Shown: positions 16,001 through 26,534 of the stretch, piece by piece | Numbering within the stretch: position 1 is the stretch's first letter | How the letters are laid out: each line of letters begins with the position of its first letter | Origin: Chryseobacterium sp. G0201 | Lineage (GTDB): Bacteria > Bacteroidota > Bacteroidia > Flavobacteriales > Weeksellaceae | Direction of reading: 5' to 3' | Assembly (NCBI RefSeq): GCF_003815655.1 | Contig: NZ_CP033917.1 | Location: 3,658,001-3,722,000 of the forward strand | Length of the DNA stretch: 64,000 nucleotides | The notes under the pieces: generated by a model | What the model was told of the DNA's origin: nothing | Databases searched by the model: none | The model's input: only the letters and a program-made list of their open reading frames with translations | Translations under genes and position numbers: made by a program

Positions 16001-18396
16001 ATGCTAAGATCCTGTATCCCGGCAAAGAAGATTTTACTCCAAGTAAACGCCAGCGAATTTTTGGAGATATTAAAAATAATGATTGGGACTGCATTATCCT
16101 CACCCACGATCAGTTCGGTATGATTCCACAGTCTCCGGAACTGCAAAAGGAAATTCTGGAGACAGAATTGCAAAGTGTGGAAGACAATTTAAATGCTTTA
16201 AAGGCGCAAGGCAAAGAAATCTCAGGAGCGATGCTTAAAGGAGTTATTGTTCGGAAGAAGAACCTTGAAGTAAAGCTCAAAACGCTGGAACATGATATTG
16301 AAAACCGAAAAGATGATGTTGTTGATTTCAAAATGATGGGGATCGATCATCTTTTGGTGGATGAAAGCCACAAGTTTAAAAATCTGATGTTTAATACCCG
16401 GCATGAACGGGTTTCGGGACTTGGCAATATGCAGGGGAGTCAAAAGGCAATGAACCTGCTGTTTGCCCTACGGACTATTCAGGAGAGAACCGGCAAAGAC
16501 CTGGGTGCTACCTTTCTTTCCGGTACAACCATCAGCAATTCACTCACTGAACTTTATCTATTGTTCAAATACCTGCGGCCAAAAGCAATGGAGAAGCAGG
16601 GGATTACCTGCTTTGATGCCTGGGCTGCTATTTATGCAAGAAAAACCTCAGATTATGAGTTTTCTGTCGCCAATAATATTGTACAAAAAGAGCGTTTCCG
16701 TTACTTCATCAAAGTACCAGAGCTGGCGCAGTTTTACTCAGAGATTACCGATTACCGGACCGCAAAGGATATTGGTATTGACCGACCTGAAAAAAACGAG
16801 ATCTTCTATAACATCCCGCCGACACCTGATCAGGAAGTTTTTATTAAAAAACTGATGCAGTTTGCAAAGACAGGAGATGCTACACTTCTTGGTCGGGCAC
16901 CATTGTCAAAGTCAGAAGAAAAGGCTAAAATGCTGATTGCTACTGATTATGCCCGAAAGATGTCTTTGGATATGCGGTTAATCAGTCCGATTTATGAAGA
17001 CCATCCCGATAACAAAGCCTCACACTGTGCTGCCAGTATCGCAAAGTATTATAAGGAGTTTGATGCGCAGAAAGGTACCCAATTCGTTTTTTCAGATTTA
17101 GGCACATACAAGCCCGGTGAATGGAATGTTTATTCCGAGATTAAAAGAAAACTGGTCAACGATTATGGTATTCCCACCCATGAAATACGGTTTATTCAGG
17201 AAGCTAAGAATGACAAAATGCGGAAAGAATTTATTACTGCGATGAATGAGGGACGGATCAGGGTGATGATTGGTTCGACTGAAATGCTGGGGACGGCCGT
17301 TAACGCACAGGAACGTGCTGTGGCCGTACATGACTTGGATACGCCTTGGCGTCCAAGCGACTTGGAACAACGTCACGGAAGGGCAGTACGAAAAGGTAAC
17401 CGGATTGCCAAACATTTTGCTAATAATAAAGTAGATATTCTCATCTATGCGGTTGAAAAATCTTTAGACAGTTATAAGTTTAATCTTTTATTTAACAAAC
17501 AGCTTTTCATCAGCCAGCTTAAAAATAATAATCTGGGAAAACGAACGATAGATGAGGGTGGGATGGATGAGCAATCAGGGATGAATTATTCTGAATATGT
17601 GGCAATACTTTCAGGAAATACCGATTTATTGGACAAGGCTAAACTAGAAAAGCAGATTGCAGGTCTGGAAAGTGAGAGACAGTCTTTTATCCGCTCGAAA
17701 TTGATGTCAAAATATAAACTTGATGATACATTGAGTACATTAACAGAATCGAAATCCAGGCTGGAAAGATTTATCCTTGATTGGGACAATCTGCAAAAAA
17801 GAATACAAAAGCATAGTGATGGTAGCGTCGTAAATGCGATTGAATTAACAGGGCTGCCTGCTAATGCAGATGTAAAACAGATTGGAGCTAAGCTTAATGA
17901 TCTCGCAGAAAATGCCAGAACTGGGGGGGAATACCGGGAAATTGGAACATTATATGGATTTTTGCTTCTTGTAAAAACAGAAGTTTCAGAAAAGGAAGGG
18001 GTGAATGTTAAACTGAACCGCTTCTTTGTTACGGGTGAAAGCAACCTGAAATACTCTTATAACAACGGCCAGATGGCAGCTGATCCTAAATTAGCCTCTA
18101 TGAACTTTCTCAATGCGCTGGATAAAATCCCCGTTTTAATTGAAAAGGAAAAGACAGAAATTCCAGGACTAGAGAAAGATCTGTCTGTGCTTGAGGATAT
18201 TGCAAATTCAACTTGGAACAAGGAAGCGCCGCTTAGTGTGCTAAAAACGGAACTGGCTGCAATAGAAAGAAAAATCATGTTATCTATTAATGCTGAAAAT
18301 ACAAAAGAAGAGGAGAGTAATCCACTTTCAACTAACTCAGCGCAAGATAAAAGTAAAGCTACAGATATTAATCTTTCTAACAAGGTTAGATTTTGA
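13042..18396 (+). CDS. N-6 adenine methylase / SNF2-type helicase fusion
   Basis: A 1784-residue cytoplasmic protein starting at ATG 13042, inside the DUF1896 end; a TTG at 13033 is less likely. The N-terminal methylase region has the SAM-binding motif [12 protein letters not shown] (about 130-142) and the catalytic-type motif SNIPFG (about 195-202). The helicase region has Walker A GAGKT (about 945), a DESH box (about 1108), SGTT (motif III) and [11 protein letters not shown] (motif VI, about 1450). A coiled-coil-rich tail follows. Such proteins are standard cargo of Bacteroidetes ICEs. They may modify incoming element DNA to evade restriction or remodel DNA during transfer; neither is proven. 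The methylase motif has Ile where Asn-Pro-Pro is usual (NIPF), so activity needs testing. Confidence 0.88.
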   Translation: MAFNKREHLRHNIEALSTAFRLEREKRPATQTEQKHLLLYSGFGGLKFILNPVENEIDINHWRKTEHDLFPLTQELHRLLKNNTSDEKQYRRYVESMRGSVLSAFYTPPEVVDVIADSLESRGVNIQKFLEPSAGIGAFLNSFSNQKIGHITAYEKDLLTALVLKPLYPDYDIRNSGFEEIDESEKNSYDVVASNIPFGDISVFDLSFSRSRDEAKIQAARNIHNYFFLKGADMLREGGVLAFITSQGILNSAKNEPIRRALMKDNNLVSAIRLPNNLFSDYAGTEVGSDLIILQKNSIKQNLTEAEEMFCQSVLTEYNTPGNAFFGDNRRIVHSSEVVGTDPYGHPALIYTHGGGVNGISSDLKKILDDDFSKFLDLKLYKGDLKNEVSEEIGITPEVTIPAVVKPVLKREPEKKPILPAAVNEVQLSLFELFEDPVVKPLAAIPANKYKSQKKKAPSSYQSNLFSDVPQSKVLLSDHPNNRNKVQAIGDLFSISGGGQGSTQADAKMGSEPYSGEIQNFHRNDSLVTDRGLVGYLKSIKSDRVNAIFQPLALSSLQKSRAEAYIFLRDTYIDLYQKEAQNHLEDREARETLNRLYDSYVKMFGNLNTAENIKLIKTDSAGNEMPYLERVVGGVIHKADIFHHPVSFSQATLATDNPGEALAASLNRYGKVNLRYMSRISNLSEEEVKSRLEGRILFNPIEKEYEIIEQFVSGNVVEKIKEIEDYLLINPNDREAKESVKALEQAIPRRIEFEELDFNLGERWIQTDIYSRFASHLFDTEVRIYYNENTDDFSVNCEKKNILISEKHAIKSESRTFDGIALFKNALVNTAPDITKTIQVGDREVKVRDMEAIQLANTKIDEIRKAFTDWLHEQNVDFKKELTDKYNDTFNCFVRPGYDGSHQDFPGLDRKALGIEDLYASQKDAVWMIKLNAGAICDHEVGAGKTLIMCCGAHEMKRLELAHKPMIIGLKANVHEIADTYRKAYPHAKILYPGKEDFTPSKRQRIFGDIKNNDWDCIILTHDQFGMIPQSPELQKEILETELQSVEDNLNALKAQGKEISGAMLKGVIVRKKNLEVKLKTLEHDIENRKDDVVDFKMMGIDHLLVDESHKFKNLMFNTRHERVSGLGNMQGSQKAMNLLFALRTIQERTGKDLGATFLSGTTISNSLTELYLLFKYLRPKAMEKQGITCFDAWAAIYARKTSDYEFSVANNIVQKERFRYFIKVPELAQFYSEITDYRTAKDIGIDRPEKNEIFYNIPPTPDQEVFIKKLMQFAKTGDATLLGRAPLSKSEEKAKMLIATDYARKMSLDMRLISPIYEDHPDNKASHCAASIAKYYKEFDAQKGTQFVFSDLGTYKPGEWNVYSEIKRKLVNDYGIPTHEIRFIQEAKNDKMRKEFITAMNEGRIRVMIGSTEMLGTAVNAQERAVAVHDLDTPWRPSDLEQRHGRAVRKGNRIAKHFANNKVDILIYAVEKSLDSYKFNLLFNKQLFISQLKNNNLGKRTIDEGGMDEQSGMNYSEYVAILSGNTDLLDKAKLEKQIAGLESERQSFIRSKLMSKYKLDDTLSTLTESKSRLERFILDWDNLQKRIQKHSDGSVVNAIELTGLPANADVKQIGAKLNDLAENARTGGEYREIGTLYGFLLLVKTEVSEKEGVNVKLNRFFVTGESNLKYSYNNGQMAADPKLASMNFLNALDKIPVLIEKEKTEIPGLEKDLSVLEDIANSTWNKEAPLSVLKTELAAIERKIMLSINAENTKEEESNPLSTNSAQDKSKATDINLSNKVRF

Positions 18397-18425
18397 TAAA
18401 GGAAAGTCAGAGATTAAACAATAAA

Positions 18426-18433
18426 TAACTTTG
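18426..18433 (+). promoter_or_regulatory. Possible -7 element (TAACTTTG) for the TetR gene
   Basis: Matches TAnnTTTG, 46 bp before the start of the TetR gene and downstream of the methylase stop. A TTTG lies at 18392-18395, too far (30 bp) for a good -33 partner. Confidence 0.4.
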
Positions 18434-18479
18434 AATTACAGATGAAAATTCGAAAATTGCAATATAAATCCCTTGAAAA

Positions 18480-19112
18480 ATGACTAGAAAAATTGCAAGT
18501 GGCCCTATCAGGGATAAGGAAAGAACAAAGGACAAATTTTTGACCGCGGTGGGATTGATTTTAAAGGAAGAAGGTTTTACAGGTTTAAATATAACCAAGG
18601 TAGCTACAAAAGCAAATGTTGACCGGAAACTCATTTATGAATATTTTGGCGGTTTAGAAGGGCTGGTTAAAGATTACTTAAATAGTCGTGATTATTGGAG
18701 CAGCAACGGAGAGTACACTCAAGAAATTATTGAGAAAAGCAAAGATGACTTCGGGCAGCAAATGCTATGTAGTTTACTGGAAAAACAGTTGGATTCTCTT
18801 ATAGATGATGAAGAATTACGTTGGATCATTAGCTGGGGAGTGTCTGAGCGTTCAGCAGCCCTTGAGGAATTAAATCAGAAACGTGAGCTATTTGGTGAGC
18901 AATTTTTAAATGAAATTGCGGATGAATACTTTAAAGACAAGGATATAAAAATTCGGCCAGTTGCAGCGCTTTTGATTGGGGGGATTTATTATATGACCTT
19001 GATAGCGCACACCAATAATGGCCTTATGTGCGGAATTGATATCAGAAAAGAGGAAGCACAAACAGAAATAAAGAAGACCCTTAAACAAATTGTTGAATGG
19101 GCTTATTTGTAG
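18480..19112 (+). CDS. TetR/AcrR-family transcriptional regulator
   Basis: A 210-residue regulator. The N-terminal HTH (about 15-70) is typical: KFLTAVGLILKEEGFTGLNI, KVATKANVDRKLIYEYFG, GLEGLVKDYL. The C-terminal ligand/dimer domain is unremarkable. It lies between the methylase-helicase gene and a convergent T9SS operon. Its target is unknown; inverted repeats upstream of the giant T9SS gene (26345-26424) are candidates. TetR genes in this ICE slot may repress adhesin or transfer genes, which is inference. Confidence 0.87.
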   Translation: MTRKIASGPIRDKERTKDKFLTAVGLILKEEGFTGLNITKVATKANVDRKLIYEYFGGLEGLVKDYLNSRDYWSSNGEYTQEIIEKSKDDFGQQMLCSLLEKQLDSLIDDEELRWIISWGVSERSAALEELNQKRELFGEQFLNEIADEYFKDKDIKIRPVAALLIGGIYYMTLIAHTNNGLMCGIDIRKEEAQTEIKKTLKQIVEWAYL

Positions 19113-19130
19113 AAGGATCTTCTTTATCGA

Positions 19131-20018
19131 TTATTTAAAACTGTAATGGAAGGCGATCTCAAACTCACCATTGCTGTATTTTTGTAAGTCTATGGTACCC
19201 GTTGTGTAAAAGCATAAAATGCGCAGCTGGTTATTGTACTGAGTACCTAAGCCAATAGTACAACTGCCTGTGCTGTGATAGATGGCGTTTATCATAAATT
19301 TTTCCTGATAGCATTCGATCTGAGTGCCAAGGTCTATCATGTTGCGGAAGTTTTCTACGCCCCGGTACATGACCTTTGGCACAATAGAGTTTATGGGATT
19401 CCCTGCAAACATAAATTTGTAACTAACCGCTCCCATGTAAAGGGAACGATCAGCCACATTTCTTTTAAAATCGCGGTCTAACAGCCTCTTTAGGTTAGAT
19501 AAACTTCCCTGCAAGGTTAGTTTTTCGTTTCTGTAACTGAACCCAAAATCTCCGTCAATATATAAGGGACGGTTGTTAAAATTAGAAATACTTTGATCAT
19601 CTCCCTGGGCGACGACTTCCTGATAATCAATCCATTCACTGGTAATGCCAGCAGTAATGCCGAAGTCAATAAAATTATTTTCGTTATTTAAAGGTAAATG
19701 GTAAGCATAGGTTACCCGGGCTGTATTCCGGCCGATAACGCCCGCCCGTTCCGTGTAAAAATTCAGTCCCAAACCGATTTTATTATTTAAGGTGCCATAG
19801 GCTACTGAAAAAGACTGCATAGAGGGCGCGCCTTCTATTGCTGTCCATTGGGCTTTATAACTTCCTGCCATTTGCCATCCTTTTGTTATCCCCGCCATTG
19901 CAGGATTAGCCAGATATTGGTTTTGATAATAGGAACTTCCCATTGGATTAAGCTGCGCATAGGTTTTAGTCACCAGAAATATCCCTGCTGCGATGATCAT
20001 ATATTTAGTGGTTTTCAT
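19131..20018 (-). CDS. PorP/SprF-family type IX secretion outer-membrane protein
   Basis: A 295-residue protein with a signal peptide (MKTTKYMIIAAGIFLVTKTYA) and the family start QLNPMGSSYYQNQYLANPAM. The rest is a beta-barrel of alternating strands ending in the aromatic EIAFHYSFK, as PorP/SprF proteins do. Members of this family partner with T9SS substrates that carry type B C-terminal domains and help attach them to the cell surface. It is the second gene of an operon whose first gene encodes exactly such a substrate, 85 bp upstream, so the two form a functional pair carried by the ICE. Confidence 0.9.
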   Translation of the reverse strand: MKTTKYMIIAAGIFLVTKTYAQLNPMGSSYYQNQYLANPAMAGITKGWQMAGSYKAQWTAIEGAPSMQSFSVAYGTLNNKIGLGLNFYTERAGVIGRNTARVTYAYHLPLNNENNFIDFGITAGITSEWIDYQEVVAQGDDQSISNFNNRPLYIDGDFGFSYRNEKLTLQGSLSNLKRLLDRDFKRNVADRSLYMGAVSYKFMFAGNPINSIVPKVMYRGVENFRNMIDLGTQIECYQEKFMINAIYHSTGSCTIGLGTQYNNQLRILCFYTTGTIDLQKYSNGEFEIAFHYSFK

Positions 20019-20103
20019 TTTTCTTTGTTTTAAGTAAACTAAATTGGAGGAGATGAAGTAAACACGCCATCTTCTAATCCTTTTTGAATAATTTTTGTAA
20101 TTA

Positions 20104-23100
20104 TTATTGATTATCCCTTATAACTGAAACGGTTCCCCTAATAATGCCCAGGTTGTTACCCATATCTATGATGTAGACGTAAGCATCTTCATTGAGCTGT
20201 TTTCCATTCCAGGTCCCATTCCAATCATTATTATAAGCTGTTTTGCTAAAAAGCAGACGGCCCGCACGGTCATAAAGTCTTACTTTATTATTGGGATATT
20301 GTTCAATATTTTTAATGACCCATGTGTCGTTTTTACCGTCCCCATTGGGCGTAATTACGTTATTGGGGATTAGAGATTGGCGCTCTGTTACCTGTATAGT
20401 AATATCCATTACTTCGCTGCATCCGTGAACATTGGTAGCGATTACGGAATATGTTGCGGTTTGTAAGGGCTTGATCTGGATTGTTCCGGTATTTTGTCCG
20501 CTAATAATATTGGGGCCAATCCAGGCAAAGCTTATTCCGCCTGTTGCGGTAAGGGTAATGGTCTGTCCCTTTGGAATTGTTGTCCCCTTATCACTGGATA
20601 TGGTAATTACCGGTAAAGCATTAATTGTAATCATGGTGGCTGTTTTAGACGCTAAAGACCCATCCATATAAGTATAGGTAACGGTATAGCGACCGGCCAG
20701 ACTCCGCGATAAATCAATACTGCCCGTTAACTCATCAATTTTCAACGAAGGCGAAATGGCAGAATATTTTCCACCTGTTGGACCTGTATGAGTAATTTTG
20801 ACCGTACCAACAGCGCAGTAATCAGAAAGTGGGTAAGCAATAATTGCGGGTGTTGAATTAATTTTTACCTTGGTATTTACAGTTGAAGAGCATACGCCGT
20901 TTGTAAAGGTATAGGTAACCAGATAAAGCTGGTTCGGCGAACTATGCGCCAAATCTACGGTTCCCGTTTTAGCATCAATGATGAGTCCCATAGGAGCGGC
21001 TGAGTACATTCCGCCAGTCTGCCCGTTTTGAATCACCTCAATATTTCCTGTTGCCTGAAATTCATTTGCACTATAACGAATGCTGGCAGTAGGCAGTGCA
21101 GGCTGTGGATTTACGTTGATAAGAGTTGGCTCGCTTATACATCCTTCACTATTTTGAGCAGTTATGGAATAATTACCAGGTGCTAAGTCAAAATGGTTGT
21201 CGGCAGAATACGGACTACCATTGATACTATAGGTAACTCCTTCATTTGGGGTAATATCAATGTGCCCGGTAATACGCTCGCAGGTTGGCTGTGATATGAT
21301 CACTATGGGCTTTGGCAGACTTTCAAAAGTTACTTTAACTTCTTTTACATTACTCTCGCAGGCATTACCTCCTTTAACTGTTACCCAATACGATCTTTTT
21401 GAAAGTGGTGAAACCTGAAACACTGCGCCTGTGCCTAAAACGTTATCCTGCAAAGGATTATCATACCAGGAGAATACAGGGTTTGTAACGTTACTAGAGG
21501 GAGGTAACGATGCAGTCAAAAAGACGCTATTTTTTTTACTGCAATTGTTTACGCTTGGTGCAATTATATCCAGCTCATCTGCCTGCGGATTTGAAATAAT
21601 TACAATATCATCCGACACAGAACAGTTCTCGCCATAAATGACTTTTATACGGTATGTTCCGCCGGCAGTAATGGTCTGTGTAATTTCGCTTCCTAACATC
21701 TCGCCTGTCCCTACGTTGCTCCATTGAATTTTTGAATCGCTGTTGGGCATAAATGAGCTTCCACTTACTACGATCGGAAGATTACTGGCGCAAAGGGTAA
21801 TGTCCGAACCCAACACACCGATGCCTGTTCCGAGGATGGGTTGAAAAAAAATATTCTTATTATTTCCTGCATCGGTACTTTGGGGCAAAATTTTAAAAGG
21901 AAGACAGCCTGCCTCAATATCTTGTATAGATATGAAATTAAAAGTCGCATTGCCTGCTTTCAAACATATACTTGCCTGTTTGCCTGCTATCGTAGACTGC
22001 AACTGAACAGTGGCACAATTATTACCGCTCATTTGAAGAGCCTTTTCAACGGTAATGGTTTTTCCGGACTCAATTTGATAAGTGGAATTTTTGGAGGCAA
22101 AAATTAACTCATTAACGAAAATTGAACCATACAGGAAGTTGGTCTGGTTGGCTGCTGCGTCGAAAGTTACAGCATTGTAACGTGAGCCATCTTTACCCTT
22201 AAAATAATGTGCAGATAAATAAATGTGGCTTGTTCCTGCATCTAAATTATCAGCCGTATACGACCAGCCCTCGCTTCCATAGCTTAAATAAATATTGGAA
22301 GAGCCGAGTATTAAAGATTGACCCTCATTTGTATTTTGCCCATTAAAGGATAATGCAGTTACCGTTTTTCCGTTAGTATTGAGGGTTCCTTTGGTGAAAT
22401 TTATTCTCGAATTTGTCGTAAAATCATCTATAAAAGTATAGCTTCCTGGAGCGGAAAAATTAATATCGTAATTGTTAGCTACAATAGCGCCATTAGTTGT
22501 TATGGTTTCCTCTTGATCTAAAGAAAGGAAATTAATTCCTCCGCTATGCGTTAGAGAAGATTGCAAGGTCATTGAACCATAACAAGAAAGTGTTCCCCCA
22601 ATTGAGGGAGCCCCTTTTACACCCTCCCAACTCATATTGTGGAAATCTGCTTGTCCTGAAATGTTAACAGCAGGACTTTCGCCAGAAAAACGGTTGAAGA
22701 AAACGTTGTCAAAACGGGTAGGAATACAATTGTCACCAGATGAGGTTCCATCGCTATTGGTGGTCCAGTGTGATGGATCATTCCAATTTCCATTTCCTCC
22801 AATCCAGTACAGGTTATTCGGGGCAGGTGAAGAAAAGCTCCATCCGGCATTATTTCCCATATCTACTCCTGATGCGATAAATGATCCCTTCCCCGTAACC
22901 GAAATCCCACTTAATCTTACATGGGATAAATTAATATTTGAAGCACTAATGATTGTAGCATTAAGGATAGAATTGCAGCCCCCGTTATCAGATATACAAT
23001 TATTATCAAAATCCCAGCTGCCGCAGGATGAATTGTTGATCAGTTGGTTTACGATTTGAGTAGAGCCCGCCATCAAATGGCTGTTTTTATTCACAGCAAG

Positions 23101-26100
23101 AGCGAGGATATTGAAAGTGTTTGATCCATTAATAGCGGACTCACCGGCAAAAGTAACAGCATTAAAGGTATTACCGATGTTGGCATCATAGCCAAGTATT
23201 TTACCGGGTAATACCGTATTCTTGAAGTTGAGGTCATTAAAAATGAGTCCGGGAGTTGATCTAAATTGGTAATTGTTTACACCTCCGTCTGAAGAATTTG
23301 ATGCAGGCATACTCCCTATCATATTAATGATACTTGTACCTGCATTTATTTTTTTTATGTAACCGCCATCCCAATATCCACTTATATTAAGGGTTGATGA
23401 TCCTAAAACTAAATTAGGATTTATGCCTGAGGGATCATATTCCGAATTATAATTTTCAGCATTAATAATTTGGTTGGCGGTATTAAGTGTTCCATTAATA
23501 ACTCCAAAGTTTTTTACATTGAATGTATCCGATAGCCGCCATGTTCCGGAGGTATTATTAAAAAAAACGCCTTTATTTGAACGGTTAACGCCATCGTAAT
23601 ATAGGTGGACCCCATTTGTGGTGATGGTATTGTCAGAATTTATGCTGGAAAAATTTAGTCGTTCAACATTGAAATTCATTCCTGTTTGTAAAACCAATGA
23701 GCCTCCAATCGTAAGCGGGTTTTCGATAAGACCTTTTAAAACAGGTGTATTTCCAGTAACTTCTTCCCATTTCATGTTATTACATGAAGCAGGAATGTCG
23801 AGATTAACTGTATAATTTATTCCTGAATACTGGTTAAAGAAAACATTGTCAGCAGCGCCGGGTATACAACCGCCACCTGTACTTGAAGTTCCATCTTGGT
23901 TTAAAGACCAATGTGCAGGATCACTCCAATTTCCTGATCCACTGATCCAATAAAAGCTGCGCGTTGTTATCGGGCTAATTGAAACATTCAAATTATTTCT
24001 CCCATCTATTCCTCCCGTAACGTTTAAAGGTGAACCTGATGCATTAATATCTGTTATTTTGGCATTGGTGATTGTTGTAGGATTTATAAGATTTAATTTT
24101 GCCCTTGTACCGGATAAGTAAGAGCTGATCTCAAGCAAACCGGAACAGGCAGGACCTGAAATCAACAGCTTATCAAGCTTAACTTCCATATTTGTTCCTA
24201 AAACAAACTTTTTAGTAGCTGCCAACTTAAGGGTGTTGATGTTTAATGGGGTTGGACTACCTGTTGGATTTATATTACCACTACCGGCAAAAGTTAAAAC
24301 ATTGAATATGCAGGGAGTCGTTGTACTATAGGGCAATGAAGTCAAAGTCGAAAGCCCTGCGCTATTAGAAAACGTCAAATCATAGTAATTCAATCCTGAA
24401 TCATAATAGAAGTTTGCTTTGCCGGATGTTAAATTGATCTGACTTTTACCCGCATTCAGATTAATGGGCGGACCGCCATAACTGATATATGCCCAATTTC
24501 CGTGAACCGTTATAATGGAATTTCCAAGAGTTAATGTGCGTACCCCTGTCCCTTTATCTAAAGGCCCAAAATTCTTTAGGGTTAGAGCCTGATCATTTAT
24601 ATTTAAATTGCCACTGGTCAGATTGAGATCATTGGCCGGACTTGAAAATTCATCACTAAGAACCCATCCCCCGCTGCCTGAAAAGTGAGTGTTTCCCTGA
24701 ATAGTTACACCGTTAGAGGTAAGGGTTTTTCCAATATTTGAACTCCTGTAATTCGTAACAGCAACCTCATAAAGCAAGCCACTCTGCCAAACGCTTGATC
24801 CATAAATATTCAGTGCATTTGATGCGCTGGCTGAATTAAATACAGGTGTACCCGTAACATTGTTCCATGTGATATTGTTACATTCCGCGGTATTAGTATT
24901 AACAATTACCGGAGAGGCAGGAGAGATTGCACCGGAAAATTGATTGAAAAATACGTTATCGTTTCTGGTCGGTAGACATCCTCCTGAAATTGGTGTTCCA
25001 TCGCTATTGGTTGTCCAGTGCAAGTGGTCTGTCCAGTTACCACCGCCTCCAATCCAATACAGATTTTTAAGGGCGCTCGAAAATGTCCAGCCTGTATTAC
25101 CGCCCATATCCACACTGTTATTGGCTAAAAATGGTCCGGTTCCCGCGATTTTAATATTAGTAATCGCGGCATTTGTTAATGTAATTGGATTCGGGCTTTT
25201 TAGTGTTGATGCGGTTCCATATCCGGTTAATTCCCATTTGCTTTGACAATCCGGCGTATTATCGGTTATGAAATTAATGGTCTGGTCAGCCACTTGGTAT
25301 TTTCCGCCATTGGCAAGCACTAGCTGGTTGATTACATTTGAAGTGGTAATAGCCCCCCAAGAAGCAAATGTGACTTTATTAAAAGTCATGTTGCCCTGCG
25401 CGATAGAGGGTCTGTTGTAACCCACTGGAATCGCTGTACTGGTGAAAGCCAGATTATAGTAAATATGTCCATTTTTTCCATAAAAGTCCGCTCCATAGCC
25501 ATCATCGGTTGCCTGGGTTATATTGATTTGTGAAGTGCCTGCATTCAGGTTAGTGCCTGAATATACCCAAGAACCTGAACCTTGCGAGTTTCTGGAAATA
25601 AGGGTAATGGTGCTGGTTCCTAAATTTAAACTTCTTGGTTCTGTCATTGAAAAAGGGACGGAACCACAACAGCCTGATTCAGCAAAAATACCCGAAGTAA
25701 TATTACTGGAACCAAAATCCAGTGATCCCCTTGTAAAATAAATTCTTCCAGTATTCACCAATGAACCTGAAACCAGCCAGGAACCGCTGCCATTAAAATA
25801 AAAATTGGCTGTTCCTGTTACACCATCATTAAAGGCAATCAGGTTTCTATTCGCAGATGAAGTAAAATAAATCTGATTATTCAGCGTGGTTCCTGTCTGA
25901 TAGTAAGCACTACCTTTTATTTCAAGAACACCACCGTCAAATACTGGGCTTACTGTACTTCCTGCAACAGTAATTGTATTGCAAACAGAAGTTTGATTGA
26001 TGATAACCGTTTTACTGTTGGGAGTAAAACCAGCGTTTTTATCAAAGATTACGTGATCACCAGACTGCGGAATACTAGGTGATAAACTTTCGCCTGCATT

Positions 26101-26277
26101 CCCCGATGATAGCGACCAATGGTTGAGGTCACTCCAATTGCCCGAGCCTCCAATCCAATACAGATCGGCGGCTTTTGTAACAGATGCAAGCAGAAGAAGT
26201 ATGAAAAATAATGCAGGTATTTTAAAAAAAATACCTGCATGTGAATGACACGAATTATTTATAGGTCGTAAAGTCAT
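20104..26277 (-). CDS. Giant T9SS type B surface protein with four ~370-residue repeats
   Basis: A 2057-residue exported protein. A signal/anchor helix lies near residues 15-35 (ALFFILLLLASVTKAA). Four large repeats start at about residues 39, 402, 774 and 1152, each opening with a [LF]YWI[GS]G-GNW-[DS]-HW motif and followed by CIPTRxDNVFFN and a beta-helix-like stretch rich in Gly, Ser, Asn and Thr. Ig/PKD-like modules (about 1450-1950) come next. The last ~90 residues are a gliding-motility/CHU_C type B sorting domain: VITPNGDGKNDTW, YDRAGRLLF, WDG-like WNGTWNGK. It should be secreted by T9SS and held on the surface with the PorP/SprF partner. Adhesion to surfaces or mating partners is the likely role. 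Confidence 0.9.
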   Translation of the reverse strand: MTLRPINNSCHSHAGIFFKIPALFFILLLLASVTKAADLYWIGGSGNWSDLNHWSLSSGNAGESLSPSIPQSGDHVIFDKNAGFTPNSKTVIINQTSVCNTITVAGSTVSPVFDGGVLEIKGSAYYQTGTTLNNQIYFTSSANRNLIAFNDGVTGTANFYFNGSGSWLVSGSLVNTGRIYFTRGSLDFGSSNITSGIFAESGCCGSVPFSMTEPRSLNLGTSTITLISRNSQGSGSWVYSGTNLNAGTSQINITQATDDGYGADFYGKNGHIYYNLAFTSTAIPVGYNRPSIAQGNMTFNKVTFASWGAITTSNVINQLVLANGGKYQVADQTINFITDNTPDCQSKWELTGYGTASTLKSPNPITLTNAAITNIKIAGTGPFLANNSVDMGGNTGWTFSSALKNLYWIGGGGNWTDHLHWTTNSDGTPISGGCLPTRNDNVFFNQFSGAISPASPVIVNTNTAECNNITWNNVTGTPVFNSASASNALNIYGSSVWQSGLLYEVAVTNYRSSNIGKTLTSNGVTIQGNTHFSGSGGWVLSDEFSSPANDLNLTSGNLNINDQALTLKNFGPLDKGTGVRTLTLGNSIITVHGNWAYISYGGPPINLNAGKSQINLTSGKANFYYDSGLNYYDLTFSNSAGLSTLTSLPYSTTTPCIFNVLTFAGSGNINPTGSPTPLNINTLKLAATKKFVLGTNMEVKLDKLLISGPACSGLLEISSYLSGTRAKLNLINPTTITNAKITDINASGSPLNVTGGIDGRNNLNVSISPITTRSFYWISGSGNWSDPAHWSLNQDGTSSTGGGCIPGAADNVFFNQYSGINYTVNLDIPASCNNMKWEEVTGNTPVLKGLIENPLTIGGSLVLQTGMNFNVERLNFSSINSDNTITTNGVHLYYDGVNRSNKGVFFNNTSGTWRLSDTFNVKNFGVINGTLNTANQIINAENYNSEYDPSGINPNLVLGSSTLNISGYWDGGYIKKINAGTSIINMIGSMPASNSSDGGVNNYQFRSTPGLIFNDLNFKNTVLPGKILGYDANIGNTFNAVTFAGESAINGSNTFNILALAVNKNSHLMAGSTQIVNQLINNSSCGSWDFDNNCISDNGGCNSILNATIISASNINLSHVRLSGISVTGKGSFIASGVDMGNNAGWSFSSPAPNNLYWIGGNGNWNDPSHWTTNSDGTSSGDNCIPTRFDNVFFNRFSGESPAVNISGQADFHNMSWEGVKGAPSIGGTLSCYGSMTLQSSLTHSGGINFLSLDQEETITTNGAIVANNYDINFSAPGSYTFIDDFTTNSRINFTKGTLNTNGKTVTALSFNGQNTNEGQSLILGSSNIYLSYGSEGWSYTADNLDAGTSHIYLSAHYFKGKDGSRYNAVTFDAAANQTNFLYGSIFVNELIFASKNSTYQIESGKTITVEKALQMSGNNCATVQLQSTIAGKQASICLKAGNATFNFISIQDIEAGCLPFKILPQSTDAGNNKNIFFQPILGTGIGVLGSDITLCASNLPIVVSGSSFMPNSDSKIQWSNVGTGEMLGSEITQTITAGGTYRIKVIYGENCSVSDDIVIISNPQADELDIIAPSVNNCSKKNSVFLTASLPPSSNVTNPVFSWYDNPLQDNVLGTGAVFQVSPLSKRSYWVTVKGGNACESNVKEVKVTFESLPKPIVIISQPTCERITGHIDITPNEGVTYSINGSPYSADNHFDLAPGNYSITAQNSEGCISEPTLINVNPQPALPTASIRYSANEFQATGNIEVIQNGQTGGMYSAAPMGLIIDAKTGTVDLAHSSPNQLYLVTYTFTNGVCSSTVNTKVKINSTPAIIAYPLSDYCAVGTVKITHTGPTGGKYSAISPSLKIDELTGSIDLSRSLAGRYTVTYTYMDGSLASKTATMITINALPVITISSDKGTTIPKGQTITLTATGGISFAWIGPNIISGQNTGTIQIKPLQTATYSVIATNVHGCSEVMDITIQVTERQSLIPNNVITPNGDGKNDTWVIKNIEQYPNNKVRLYDRAGRLLFSKTAYNNDWNGTWNGKQLNEDAYVYIIDMGNNLGIIRGTVSVIRDNQ

Positions 26278-26534
26278 GATTGAAAAATTAATGTTGAAAA
26301 AATAGAAGCATCGCGGATGTTTTTTACTGTATGAGCATCAAAACCCATAAATGATTCAGTGGGGGCTTTCTGCTTGGCTTCAATAGATTAATGGGTTTGC
26401 TGTGAATGAGTAAGCCATTTATGGCGATTATCTTTCGAAATTAACTGTGGTCTAATTTCATAGTGTTGAGTTTGTAGGTATTACCATCCCTGAATATTGT
26501 TTATGCTCCCATGCAGGGTTTTATGGGAGATTGG
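26278..26534. promoter_or_regulatory. Intergenic region upstream of the giant T9SS gene
   Basis: A 257-bp stretch with two nested long-range inverted repeats: AAACCCAT (26341-26348) / ATGGGTTT (26391-26398), and CCATAAATG (26345-26353) / CATTTATGG (26416-26424). The spacing suggests an operator pair or a large hairpin. It also holds the end of the mobC transcript. Confidence 0.4.
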
